Part shown: piece after piece, positions 1 through 8,485 of the stretch
Layout of the letters: every line of letters begins with the position of its first letter
Numbering within the stretch: position 1 is the stretch's first letter
From: Bacillota bacterium
GTDB lineage: Bacteria; Bacillota; UBA4882; UBA8346
Length of the DNA: 64,000 nt
Assembly (NCBI GenBank): GCA_023394955.1
Contig: JAEWZY010000073.1
Coordinates: 1 to 64,000 of the forward strand
Reading direction: 5' to 3'
The notes under the pieces: model-generated
Database searches by the model: none
Told to the model about the DNA's origin: nothing
The model's input: only the letters and a program-made list of their open reading frames with translations
Translations under genes and position numbers: made by a program

Positions 1-362
1 CCGTTCATTTCAGCCGGAATTCCCAATCTTCTAACCGCTGCCAAGATAACGCCGGTTTGTTTTGGTAAATTATAGTGCTCACGACCCATTAAAAAAGTAA
101 AATTCAAGTTTCCCAAATCATGATATACCGTTCCGCCTCCGGAAAGCCTTCGAGCCAGATACCCCCCGTCTTTTTCCAGCATTCCCGCCCGGCACTCTTT
201 CCACGGATTTTGGTTTTTACCGATAACAATAGTATCACAATTTTGCCATAAGTAGAGTATGGACTGATTTTCTTTTACCGTATCCAGCAAAAGCTCTTCA
301 ACTGCCAAATTGTACCACGGATTATGAGAATTGCTTTGAAAAATATGTGTTTCGCTAGTCAT
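1..362 (-). CDS. lplA: Lipoate-protein ligase A, N-terminal part (runs off the window)
   Basis: The visible 120 codons begin at an ATG preceded by a GGGGAG ribosome binding site. They read as the N-terminal half of the LplA/LipB-like lipoate ligase fold: an NPWYNLAVEELLL-type start, then TIVIGKNQNPW, then LARRLSGGGTVYHDLGNLNF, the lipoate/ATP-binding core. Family knowledge: LplA activates lipoate with ATP and attaches it to the lipoyl-domain lysine of E2 proteins. It lies directly downstream of the E2-E3-E1 operon on the same strand, but a terminator-like hairpin lies between them, so it probably has its own promoter. The functional link is clear: its likely substrate is the lipoyl domain of the adjacent E2. 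The C-terminus is outside the window. Confidence 0.93.
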   Translation of the reverse strand, partial: MTSETHIFQSNSHNPWYNLAVEELLLDTVKENQSILYLWQNCDTIVIGKNQNPWKECRAGMLEKDGGYLARRLSGGGTVYHDLGNLNFTFLMGREHYNLPKQTGVILAAVRRLGIPAEMN

Positions 363-469
363 CAAGTAACTCCCCTTATTCGTTATTATCAAAATTTCAC
401 GAATATTTTCAAAACGAGTTAAATTAGTGAACTTTAACAAAGTACATTAAGAAACCCTTTGACTCTCCG

Positions 470-501
470 GAATAAAAAACCCCATGACTCACGGGGCTTA
501 G
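470..501 (-). terminator. Intrinsic terminator after the 2-oxo acid dehydrogenase operon
   Basis: On the minus strand an AGCCCCGTG / CATGGGGTT stem with a three-base loop and one G-U pair is followed by a run of six T. It sits about 60 bp after the E1 stop codon and ends the E2-E3-E1 operon before lplA. Confidence 0.75.
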
Positions 502-558
502 ATTAATGATAAATCAACATTATTATGCCGAAAAAGCAATTCTTTTGCAAGAATATCT

Positions 559-3030
559 TTATATTCCCCAACGGCTAATCCGCAATTGTTCATTGGGAGT
601 AAAATTGGTCGCGGCTACATGCCCTTTGAGCGGCATGATTTTCTCGTGAATCGCATCAATGAACCATCCCGGCTGTGGGAAAAAATGTTCTTCCAACTCA
701 TGAGCCGGAGTAATCCAATTTTTCGCTCCGATAACTACCGGAGGCGCATCCAGATAATCAAAGGCAAGTTCGCTAACGGTTTGAGCCATGTCTTTCAACT
801 GCGAACCTCTTTCACAGGCATCACTGGCCAAAATGATTCTTCCGGTCTTTTTAACCGATTCCAACACCTTCTCGTAGTTAAAGGGGACTAAAGAGCGGGC
901 ATCGATCACTTCTACCGTTAAACCGTATTTCTCCTCGAGGATCTTGGCGGCGTCCAAAGCCCGGTAGAGGGTCGCGCCAACGGTTAGGAAGGTAATGTCT
1001 TTCCCCGCTTGTTTAATATCGGGTTCACCGATGGGAATCTCATAATATCCTTCCGGAACGCCGTTTTCATGAAACATTTCGCCGATATCGTAAAGGCGTT
1101 GGCTCTCAAAGAAGACGACCGGGTCCGTTCCTGCCAGGGCGCTGTCCATCAAGCCTTTCGCATCATAAGGGGTGACCGGGAAGACAACTTTTAAGCCCGG
1201 AACATGAGCACACAGCGAAGTCCAGTCCTGGGAATGCTGAGCCCCGTACTTGGAACCCACCGACACCCTTAGTACCACCGGCATTTTAATCAAACCGGCG
1301 CTCATTGCTTGCCATTTGGAAAGCTGGTTAAATACTTCATCGCCGGCCCGGCCCAGGAAGTCGCAATACATCAACTCGGCGATGACTCTGCCGCCGCTCA
1401 TGCCGTAACCTACCGCCGCAGCCACGATGGCCGCTTCCGAGATCGGAGTATTGAAGAACCGGTGGTAAGGGAGGGCTTCAGTTAAACCGCGGTAGACCGC
1501 AAAGGCTCCGCCCCAGTCCCGGTTGTCCTCGCCGTAAGCAATCAGGGTCGGATCCTGATAAAATTTATCGATCACGGCTTCGAAAATGCCGTCGCGTAAT
1601 TGGTAGAGCTTATTCTTGGCGACCGGCTTCCCGTTTTCAAAAGCATAACGCGCTTTCTTACTAATCTGCTGCACCCGGGGATTTTCCGCTTTAGGCAGCA
1701 GCACATCGCATTCCCGGTCCTCCAGCTTCTCCAGCTTGCTATTGGAGAAGATCAAAGCTTCAATGGCCTTAGGTTGCCGCACCAGATTCATCCGGGGCGA
1801 AATGTTTTCGTCCACGGCCAACTTACATATTTTAGTAATTAGCTCTTTCGCATCATTTAAGATGGTGTCGAATTCTTCATTGGCGGCAACTTTGGCTTTG
1901 ATCAGTTTAGCTTTGTATTCATTTAGCGAATCATGCCCCATCCAGGCTTCAATCTCTTCTTTACTCCGGTAGCTTGAGGAATCGGAGGGAGAATGCCCGG
2001 CGAAACGGTAAGTTACCGTATCCAAGAGTACCGGCCCCTTATTTTCGACGATTAACTGTTTCTTGCGACGGATGGCATCAATGACCGCTAGCGGGTTATA
2101 ACCGTCAATCCGTTCGGAATGCATTTGTTCCGGATTAACCCCCGCGCCGAACCGGGCCAGCATACCGTAGCCCATGGTCTCGCCGGCGGTTTGACCGCCC
2201 ATGCCGTATTGATTATTGAAGAAATTGAAAATAATCGGCAGACCGCCCTGGAAGCCTTCTTCCCATAAGTATTTAAACTGATCCATGGTGGCCATATTCA
2301 TCGCTTCCCATACCGGGCCGCAGCCCAACGAACCGTCGCCGACATTGGAAATGACGATTCCCTTTTTCCGGTTAACCTTTTTGAAGAGGGCGGCTCCCAT
2401 GGCGATACCGGCCGAGCCGCCTACAATCGCGTTATTGGGATAAATCCCAAAGGGTGTAAAGAAGGCATGCATCGAACCGCCCAAACCTTTTTGGAACCCG
2501 GTTTCCCGCGCAAAAATTTCCGCTAATGCTCCATAAACCAAAAAGTCGATCGCCAGTTCTTTTACGCTGTTTGCCTTTTGTTTACCGTTTTCAACGACTC
2601 TTAAGATAGCTCCATCCCAAAACTGTTCCATAATCGAGAGCAGAGCGGCCTCCGGAAGCTTTTCAATGGCCGCTAATCCCTTGGCCAAAATTTCGCCATG
2701 ACTGCGATGGGAGCCGAAGATATAATCATCGACATCCAGCAAATAGGCCTGGCCAACGGCGGAAGCTTCTTGGCCGGTGGAGAGATGGGCCGGACCGGGA
2801 TTATTATACTGGATCCCGTTATATTCATTGGTGGTCTTGATGGAATAGAGCATCGTTTCAAACTCCCTGATAATCCCCATATCCCTGAATATTCTCATCA
2901 AGTCGGCCTTTGAAAAATTTTCCTGCTCATCGCCGATCGTCTTATTATATTGATTGACCGGGATATCCGTAAACTTAATCTTGGCGCTTTTCCTGATCTC
3001 TTTCGGATCAACGTAAAGTTGCTTTGACAT
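559..3030 (-). CDS. Fused 2-oxo acid dehydrogenase E1 (alpha-beta), thiamine-diphosphate dependent
   Basis: This 823-residue protein joins both E1 subunits in one chain. Residues ~40-420 are the alpha part, with GPAHLSTGQEA (79-89), FGSHRSHGEILAKG (105-118), and the thiamine-diphosphate motif GDGSLGCG (231-238) closing with NNQYGMGG (272-279). Residues ~475-800 are the beta part (YGEDNRDWGGAF, FFNTPISEAAIVAAAVG, GSKYGAQHSQDW). It decarboxylates a 2-oxo acid and transfers the acyl group to E2. Compared with usual alpha subunits there are about 45 extra residues between LAKG and the GALAEIF...GGSMH segment. It starts 21 bp after E3 with an AAAAGGGGACGAGGCA leader before ATG. Substrate (pyruvate, acetoin or a branched-chain oxo acid) cannot be decided from sequence alone; pyruvate is the default guess. 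Confidence 0.9.
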   Translation of the reverse strand: MSKQLYVDPKEIRKSAKIKFTDIPVNQYNKTIGDEQENFSKADLMRIFRDMGIIREFETMLYSIKTTNEYNGIQYNNPGPAHLSTGQEASAVGQAYLLDVDDYIFGSHRSHGEILAKGLAAIEKLPEAALLSIMEQFWDGAILRVVENGKQKANSVKELAIDFLVYGALAEIFARETGFQKGLGGSMHAFFTPFGIYPNNAIVGGSAGIAMGAALFKKVNRKKGIVISNVGDGSLGCGPVWEAMNMATMDQFKYLWEEGFQGGLPIIFNFFNNQYGMGGQTAGETMGYGMLARFGAGVNPEQMHSERIDGYNPLAVIDAIRRKKQLIVENKGPVLLDTVTYRFAGHSPSDSSSYRSKEEIEAWMGHDSLNEYKAKLIKAKVAANEEFDTILNDAKELITKICKLAVDENISPRMNLVRQPKAIEALIFSNSKLEKLEDRECDVLLPKAENPRVQQISKKARYAFENGKPVAKNKLYQLRDGIFEAVIDKFYQDPTLIAYGEDNRDWGGAFAVYRGLTEALPYHRFFNTPISEAAIVAAAVGYGMSGGRVIAELMYCDFLGRAGDEVFNQLSKWQAMSAGLIKMPVVLRVSVGSKYGAQHSQDWTSLCAHVPGLKVVFPVTPYDAKGLMDSALAGTDPVVFFESQRLYDIGEMFHENGVPEGYYEIPIGEPDIKQAGKDITFLTVGATLYRALDAAKILEEKYGLTVEVIDARSLVPFNYEKVLESVKKTGRIILASDACERGSQLKDMAQTVSELAFDYLDAPPVVIGAKNWITPAHELEEHFFPQPGWFIDAIHEKIMPLKGHVAATNFTPNEQLRISRWGI

Positions 3031-3051
3031 TGCCTCGTCCCCTTTTCTCTC

Positions 3052-4425
3052 TTAAAATTCAAATATCGCTTCCCGGATTATTTCAGAAACCGTCGGATGC
3101 GGGAAGACCAATTCTTTTAAGTCATCGACCCGCATCTCTGTTTCAATCATCAGGGCAGCGCCATAGATGATTTCCGATGCATAGTTACCGATCAGATGAA
3201 CGCCGATAATTTTACGGTATTTCTGGTCGACTAAAACCTTACAAATCCCGTCGCCTGCTTCATTTTCAGCCAGATATCGCCCGCTGTACCGCATCGAAAG
3301 TTTAGCCATTTCGTATTCAATCCCTTTTTGGCTGGCCGATGCTTCGGTTTCACCGACTGCTCCCACTTCCGGATTAGTATAGATGACCGACGGAATCGCC
3401 TGATAACGCATGTAATCTTTTTTGCCTAAAATATTATTAATACACACTTCCGCTTCACGGTAAGCGGTATGAGCGAGCATTGAAACGCCGTTCACATCCC
3501 CAGCTGCGTATACGCCAGCGACGTTGGTTTTGCCCCGTTCATCCGTCTTGATGCGCCCGCTTTCCGTTTCAACCCCGATCCGTTCCAGACCCAGTTCTAC
3601 GGTGGCCGGTCTTCTCCCGATACTTAGCAGTACTTTATCCGCTTTAACCGTCGCCGTTTCTTCGCCGGACTGATAAACAACGGCTCCATCCTTGATCTCG
3701 GTAACTCTGACGTTCAGTTTAAATGCGACGCCCTTTTTTTCATAATTTTTCAGGAGAATCGCGGCGATTTCCCGGTCAGTAGCTCCGCCAATGTGATCAA
3801 GCATCTCAACTACCGTGACCTTACTGCCGGCCGAGTTATAATAGGAGGCCATTTCCAACCCGATGACACCGCCCCCGACGATCACCAGGGAACCGGGGAC
3901 TTCCTTAAGATCCAGGATCTCCCGGTTGGTTAGGGCAAAGCCTTTTTCAATGCTTGCTGTAACTCCCGGCAGCGAAGGGATAACCGGTATTGAACCGGTG
4001 GCAATCAATAGCTGTTTCCCGGAATAAACCTTTTCGTCCACTTTAATTTCAAATCCGTTCGCGTTTTTGCCTGAAACTGCGGCCACGCCTTCCACCAGCT
4101 CGACCTTATTCTTTCTCAGTTTACCTTTAACTCCGGCAACCAAAGTGTTTACCACTTTATTTTTCCGTTGGATAACGGTTTCATGATTTAAGGCCACATT
4201 CTCCGCAGTCACGCCATACTTTTGTCCCTGCTTGGCATGATCGCAGATCTTGGCTGAATAAAGTAAAGCTTTGGACGGGATACAGCCTTCATTCAGACAA
4301 ACACCGCCGACAAACCGCTTTTCGATCAATAACACACTGAGCCCTTCATGACCGGCTCTTTCTGCGGCTAAATACCCGGCCGGGCCGCCGCCGATAATGA
4401 TTAAATCGTATAGCAATCCGTTCAC
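3052..4425 (-). CDS. lpdA: Dihydrolipoyl dehydrogenase (E3)
   Basis: The 457-residue flavoprotein reoxidises dihydrolipoamide on E2 with NAD+. The FAD-binding GGGPAGYLAAERAG is at the N-terminus, the redox-active disulfide is CLNEGCIPS (Cys43 and Cys48), the NAD-binding fold is GGGVIGLEMASYY, the second FAD segment is VYAAGDVNG, and the C-terminus carries HPTVSE with the catalytic His-Glu pair. The start is GTG and overlaps the TGA of the E2 gene by 4 bp (GTGA), so translation is likely coupled. Length is normal for the family (450-475). It is the middle gene of the E2-E3-E1 operon. Confidence 0.95.
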   Translation of the reverse strand: MNGLLYDLIIIGGGPAGYLAAERAGHEGLSVLLIEKRFVGGVCLNEGCIPSKALLYSAKICDHAKQGQKYGVTAENVALNHETVIQRKNKVVNTLVAGVKGKLRKNKVELVEGVAAVSGKNANGFEIKVDEKVYSGKQLLIATGSIPVIPSLPGVTASIEKGFALTNREILDLKEVPGSLVIVGGGVIGLEMASYYNSAGSKVTVVEMLDHIGGATDREIAAILLKNYEKKGVAFKLNVRVTEIKDGAVVYQSGEETATVKADKVLLSIGRRPATVELGLERIGVETESGRIKTDERGKTNVAGVYAAGDVNGVSMLAHTAYREAEVCINNILGKKDYMRYQAIPSVIYTNPEVGAVGETEASASQKGIEYEMAKLSMRYSGRYLAENEAGDGICKVLVDQKYRKIIGVHLIGNYASEIIYGAALMIETEMRVDDLKELVFPHPTVSEIIREAIFEF

Positions 4426-5813
4426 CTCGCCAACATTATACTGAAATTCTCAAGGTTGCTTTTAAGTTCTTGCAGGAACCTGGCTGCCGGAGCACCGTCA
4501 ATCGCCCGGTGGTCAAAGGTCAGGGATAGTCCCATGGCCGGATAAAATTGATAATCGCCCTCGACCTCCTTAACCCGCTGCATAATATTATTTACACCTA
4601 GAATCCCGGTTTGCGGCGGGTTCAATACCGGCGTGAAGCTCTCGATGTCGAGAGTTCCCAGGTTGGTAACGGTAAAGCTGCCGCCTTTCAAAAGATCGGG
4701 GTTAACCGTACCGGACTGACAGTCTTTTACCAGTTTTTTAACTTCATTAGAAATTTCATTTAACGATTTTTGATCGGCGTTAAACAGCGTCGGGACCATT
4801 AAGCCTCTTTCGGTATCCACTGCTACACCCAGGTTAACGTTTTTAAAATATAACATTTTGTCATCCAGAAAATGCGCGTTGAGCGCCTGGTGGTTAAGTA
4901 AGGTGCGCGATACGGCGTAAATGATAATATCGTTAATGGTGATATTCGCAAGTCCCAAATCTTCCGGGGCGGACTTTAGTCTTTTCCGGAATTCCAAAAT
5001 ATCGGAAACATCAAATGAAGCATTTAAACTGAGTTGCGCTGCAACTGAAAGCGAATGGTGCATCGTTTTGGCAATAACTTTACGGATATTAGAAAGTTTA
5101 ACTTCCTCATAAAGGGGCCCGGCGGAAGCTGCCGCGGGAACATTAGGAGTTACCGGCTGAGCGGCATCAATTGGTGACGGTTTCAAATCGGAAGTGGTGA
5201 TTCTACCGCCGAGTCCGGTTCCGACAGGAATATTTCCCGCTACTCCCTTGGATTGTTCGGCTATTGCCGGGGCAGTAAAGGCAACGCCGGCTTCTTTAAG
5301 GGCGATGATATCTTGTTCAATAATTCTTCCATAAGGCCCGGAGGGGGTGGCATAACGGTAGTCAATCCCGCTCTTTTCCGCCAGGACTCGGGCCCGCGGC
5401 GAAAGCTTCACCCTGGTATCGGGGGTTGCGCCTGTATAGCTTTGAATTACCGGAGCATTCTGATCCGGATACGTCTGACTTGGCATTTCGGTTTGCCCAT
5501 TCGCTATTTTCCTGGCGGCAGGTTTCTCCGGTGTGATATCTGAGTTATTCGGACTGAATCCGACAGCGCTTTCTCCGGCATTTCCAATGACGCATACCGT
5601 AGTGAGACAAGGCACATCATCGCCTGCTTCGAAAAAAATCTCCAGCATAACTCCACTAACCTTGGATTCTTCTTCAAAACTGGCCTTATCGGTCTCGTAC
5701 GAAAAGAGGATATCTCCGACGGCGACCCGGTCGCCTTGTTGTTTATGCCATTTGGCGATGATACAACTTTCAACCGATTGCCCCTGCCGGGGCATAATAA
5801 CTGGGGTTGCCAT
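4422..5813 (-). CDS. Dihydrolipoamide acyltransferase (E2) with one lipoyl domain
   Basis: The 463-residue E2 core is the first gene of the operon, with an AAGGAGGG site before ATG. Order: lipoyl domain 1-80 with the lipoylated lysine in ETDKASFE (Lys43); peripheral subunit-binding domain 137-172 (SPRARVLAEKSGIDY ... GRIIEQDI); linker; catalytic domain from ~235 ending in FDHRAIDG (434-440), the HxxxDG active site. A second GTGLGGRITTSDL motif at ~198-210 imitates the end of a subunit-binding domain, which suggests a partial duplicate of that domain in the linker. The protein accepts the acyl group from E1 and passes it to CoA. Acyl specificity is not readable from the sequence. Confidence 0.93.
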   Translation of the reverse strand: MATPVIMPRQGQSVESCIIAKWHKQQGDRVAVGDILFSYETDKASFEEESKVSGVMLEIFFEAGDDVPCLTTVCVIGNAGESAVGFSPNNSDITPEKPAARKIANGQTEMPSQTYPDQNAPVIQSYTGATPDTRVKLSPRARVLAEKSGIDYRYATPSGPYGRIIEQDIIALKEAGVAFTAPAIAEQSKGVAGNIPVGTGLGGRITTSDLKPSPIDAAQPVTPNVPAAASAGPLYEEVKLSNIRKVIAKTMHHSLSVAAQLSLNASFDVSDILEFRKRLKSAPEDLGLANITINDIIIYAVSRTLLNHQALNAHFLDDKMLYFKNVNLGVAVDTERGLMVPTLFNADQKSLNEISNEVKKLVKDCQSGTVNPDLLKGGSFTVTNLGTLDIESFTPVLNPPQTGILGVNNIMQRVKEVEGDYQFYPAMGLSLTFDHRAIDGAPAARFLQELKSNLENFSIMLAR

Positions 5814-5971
5814 GTTGCCCTCCTTGTATGTTAATGAATTTTGGACAGAATTCAGTAGTCAGTAGGATTTTTACAGATTTCCGAAGCCAAAAACCTTTTT
5901 AAGTCTTATGCCGCTCCCCGAGTTTCATCAATCTCTTTGTTTATTAAACAAGACCCCAAAACTTTTCTTGC

Positions 5972-6010
5972 ACTATTAACTATTGAATACTAACTACTGG
6001 CTACTGTCTT
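5972..6010. repeat. Degenerate 7-bp tandem repeat (CAGTAGY-like on the minus strand)
   Basis: Between the E2 gene and the SorE-like gene, the minus strand reads as successive degenerate heptamers of the type CAGTAGC, CAGTAGT, TAGTATT, CAATAGT. A short related piece (CAGTAGTCAGTAGG) lies at 5853-5866. A cleaner heptamer array occurs at 55495-55533. No gene is seen in 5814-6060. Confidence 0.4.
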
Positions 6011-6060
6011 CTATTTCGTTGAAGCAACCTTATAATCACAAAAAATTATTCACATACAAT

Positions 6061-7326
6061 CTAGATTGGTTTGGCATTTGCTAGTAAATATTGCTCCGCC
6101 GCGGTTGACCATAGACCATTGCTCTGCTCGACTATTTCAGCTAAACGGCCCAACAATGGATTAACTTTGCCTTTTTCTGCTAAATCGGTAAGCGCAGTCA
6201 GTTCCAGATCAATATTGGTATAAATCAGCTTCTTTCCGCCTGGAAGCTTCGGCAAATTAAGGGTTGTATCGACCACACTGTTTAACCCGCCGATGTGAGT
6301 AATCATCGCAGCCGGATTAATTAATCCTTTAGCCATCATCGCGAGTGATTCAAGCATATCGTCAGTATTGCCGCCACTGGTGCCTACCACATGGGTGGCA
6401 TTGTAATGGACATTATAAAAATTAAGTTCAGCCGCAAAAGCCGGATTGCTTGGTCCGGCGAAGAAATTAAGGCATCCGTCGCGGCCCAGGATTCGATCGC
6501 CCATTTCCACCAAAGACTTGACCGGCGCGTAAACCATCACGTCATCATAGCCCTTGCCCCCGGTTAAGCTCACTAAATATTGAACGCCGTGTTCCGGTTC
6601 GGAAGTATTGACGTAGATTAATTCAACCCCGTTCCGGCGGGCCTCAGCCGTCGTATAAATGGAAGCCGCCCGGCCGAGCCGCGCTGCATCGATATCGGTG
6701 ACCACCAATAATCGGGGTTTCCGGTCACAGTGAATGGCATAATCGATGGCTCCCAGCCCCATTGGCCCCACTCCCGCCAGGATAGCCAAAGTCCCGCCTT
6801 GGACAATCCCCATCTGATGCCGATAACTGCCTTGGGTGGTGTGATAGCTGGCATGAAAAGCCCCGGCAATACAGGACATCGGCTCCGCCAAAGAACCATA
6901 AAAATAAGCCTCGCCATTATAGGGCAATAAACATCCCAGTTCCAAGACGACACTGGGGATAACGATATAGGTAGCGCTCCCGCCAAGGTAACGGAAGGAA
7001 TAGCCCGGAGCGGCGTAAGGATCGTCTTTTTGGTTCAAAGCGGGTTGAATCGAGAATTTATCCCCCGGGCGGAACTGTTCCCGCCACTTTGAGCCTACGG
7101 TGACGATTTCACCGCAAAATTCATGGCCGATGATGACCGGATCGGTAGCAATATCCAGGGGCACCCTTTTGTGCTCGTTGCCCTGAATCGCGGCTTTATA
7201 AGATGACATGCAGATACTGTCGGAAATGATATGGGCCAGTATTTCATCATCTTTGATTTCCGGAAGTTCAAATTCTTCCAGCCGCAAATCATTCTTCCCA
7301 TATAACCGTACCGCTTTGGTCTTCAC
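6061..7326 (-). CDS. Zinc-type alcohol/polyol dehydrogenase, SorE-like
   Basis: A medium-chain dehydrogenase of 421 residues. The zinc-binding GHEFCGEIVTVG and a glycine-rich GVGPMGLGAIDYA cofactor site are present; the SDSICMSSYKAAIQG segment and unusual length resemble L-sorbose-1-phosphate reductase (SorE) more than ordinary alcohol dehydrogenases. A zinc-site cysteine in the usual place is replaced in DSICMSS. I chose the GTG at 7326 because AGGTGG lies five bases upstream; a GTG nine bases further out is less well placed. It is divergent from the SorD/SrlD-like dehydrogenase at 7617, which fits a shared role in oxidising and reducing a hexitol or ketose phosphate. The exact substrate is inference. 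Confidence 0.75.
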   Translation of the reverse strand: MKTKAVRLYGKNDLRLEEFELPEIKDDEILAHIISDSICMSSYKAAIQGNEHKRVPLDIATDPVIIGHEFCGEIVTVGSKWREQFRPGDKFSIQPALNQKDDPYAAPGYSFRYLGGSATYIVIPSVVLELGCLLPYNGEAYFYGSLAEPMSCIAGAFHASYHTTQGSYRHQMGIVQGGTLAILAGVGPMGLGAIDYAIHCDRKPRLLVVTDIDAARLGRAASIYTTAEARRNGVELIYVNTSEPEHGVQYLVSLTGGKGYDDVMVYAPVKSLVEMGDRILGRDGCLNFFAGPSNPAFAAELNFYNVHYNATHVVGTSGGNTDDMLESLAMMAKGLINPAAMITHIGGLNSVVDTTLNLPKLPGGKKLIYTNIDLELTALTDLAEKGKVNPLLGRLAEIVEQSNGLWSTAAEQYLLANAKPI

Positions 7327-7616
7327 CGAGTCCACCTACCATCAAATTAATATGAAACCAACCTTCGTCGACTCAAACTCAATTTAATATTAACACATTC
7401 AAAAATCAAAATCAACATAATACAACATTTTTAATCAAATATAGACACAAACCAACATTAATTGTATAATATATGTTGCAGTAAAGATCTTTATCCAAAA
7501 AACTCATGACAACCTATTGGTTTTTGATCTTTAAAACTTTGCGCCCCGGTGCGCGATATGCGATATGCTTGTGACTTTAACTTTTATAACATAATATTTT
7601 TAGAGGGGGTAATTCA
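7327..7616. promoter_or_regulatory. Divergent promoter region between SorE-like and SorD-like genes
   Basis: The 290-bp AT-rich gap separates two divergent dehydrogenase genes. An imperfect dyad CAACAT...ATGTTG spans about 7453-7478 around a TATAAT. A possible sigma-A promoter for the plus-strand gene is TTGTGA at 7569-7574, a 17-bp spacer and TAATAT at 7592-7597, though this leaves a very short leader. The stretch ATATATGTTGCAGTAA at about 7470 resembles the left arm of the palindromic element at 10695 and 23895. No gene is seen here. Confidence 0.45.
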
Positions 7617-8402
7617 ATGTTGCAACGTTTGAACGGGCAAGTAGCGATTGTCACCGGAGGGGGTCAAGGGCTAGGTGAGGCATTGGCTAAAAGGCTTGAC
7701 CAGGAAGGCTGTAAAGTCATCGTCGCTGATCTCAATCTGGAAAATGCTCAAAAAGTCGCGGCCGGATTGAAAGATGCGCTCGCCATCAAAGTAGATGTCA
7801 CCGATGAAGCCCAAGTAAACGCCATGGTCGAAGCTACGATCGCCAAATATGGCAAACTTGATTTATTAATCTCCAACGCAGCCATTCTTATCGCCAAACC
7901 GGTGACCGAATTCCCGGCGGAACAATGGCGGAAAATGATCGAGGTGAACCTGATCGGTTATTTCCTATCAGCGAAAGCCGCCGCCAGAGTCATGATCCCC
8001 AACCGGCGCGGTAATATTATTCAGATCAATAGCAAGTCCGGGAAAAAAGGTTCTTACAAAAATTCGGCTTATGCCGCAGCCAAATTCGGCGGCATCGGTT
8101 TTACCCAAAGTCTGGCTTTGGAGCTTGCCGAATACGGAATCCGGGTGAACGCTATTTGCCCCGGGAACCTTCTTAATTCTCCCCTTTGGAATGACGGCCC
8201 CAACAGTCTTTTTAAACAATATGCGGCTAACCAGGGCATTACCGAAGCGGAAGTACGTCAGAAATATTTAAACCAAGTTCCGCTAAAAAGAAGTTGCGAA
8301 TATGAGGATATCGGCAATGTCATGGTATTCTTAGCCTCCGATGAGTCCAGCTATCTGACCGGGCAAGCCATCAATGTCACCGGCGGCCAGGAGATGAGAT
8401 AG
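7617..8402 (+). CDS. Sorbitol-6-phosphate 2-dehydrogenase-like short-chain dehydrogenase
   Basis: A 261-residue SDR with the NAD-binding TGGGQGLGEALA near the N-terminus, SNAAI, and the catalytic Ser-Tyr-Lys set in INSKSGKKGSYKNSAYAAAK. The C-terminal signature PGNLLNSPLW, EEVRQKYLNQVPLKR-type segment and YLTGQAINVTGGQEM match SrlD/SorD, enzymes that convert sorbitol 6-phosphate to fructose 6-phosphate. The ATG follows AGAGGGGG by eight bases. It starts a plus-strand run with the PHP gene and the DeoR regulator. No sorbitol-specific PTS is visible beside it, so the physiological substrate may be another hexitol phosphate; the orphan GatC permease at 15.9 kb is a possible partner. Confidence 0.8.
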   Translation: MLQRLNGQVAIVTGGGQGLGEALAKRLDQEGCKVIVADLNLENAQKVAAGLKDALAIKVDVTDEAQVNAMVEATIAKYGKLDLLISNAAILIAKPVTEFPAEQWRKMIEVNLIGYFLSAKAAARVMIPNRRGNIIQINSKSGKKGSYKNSAYAAAKFGGIGFTQSLALELAEYGIRVNAICPGNLLNSPLWNDGPNSLFKQYAANQGITEAEVRQKYLNQVPLKRSCEYEDIGNVMVFLASDESSYLTGQAINVTGGQEMR

Positions 8403-8485
8403 CACTGTCCCGCTTGTAGGGTGACGCGTACGATTGAAAGCAGGAGTAAGAGCATGATATATTTTGGGATTTTTGGGAGGACTCA

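Noticed and set aside
7467..7540. A fourth copy of composite element AC
   Set aside because: Only the left arm ATATATGTTGCAGTAA and a rough right side match; the stems cannot be aligned, so I kept it as a resemblance.
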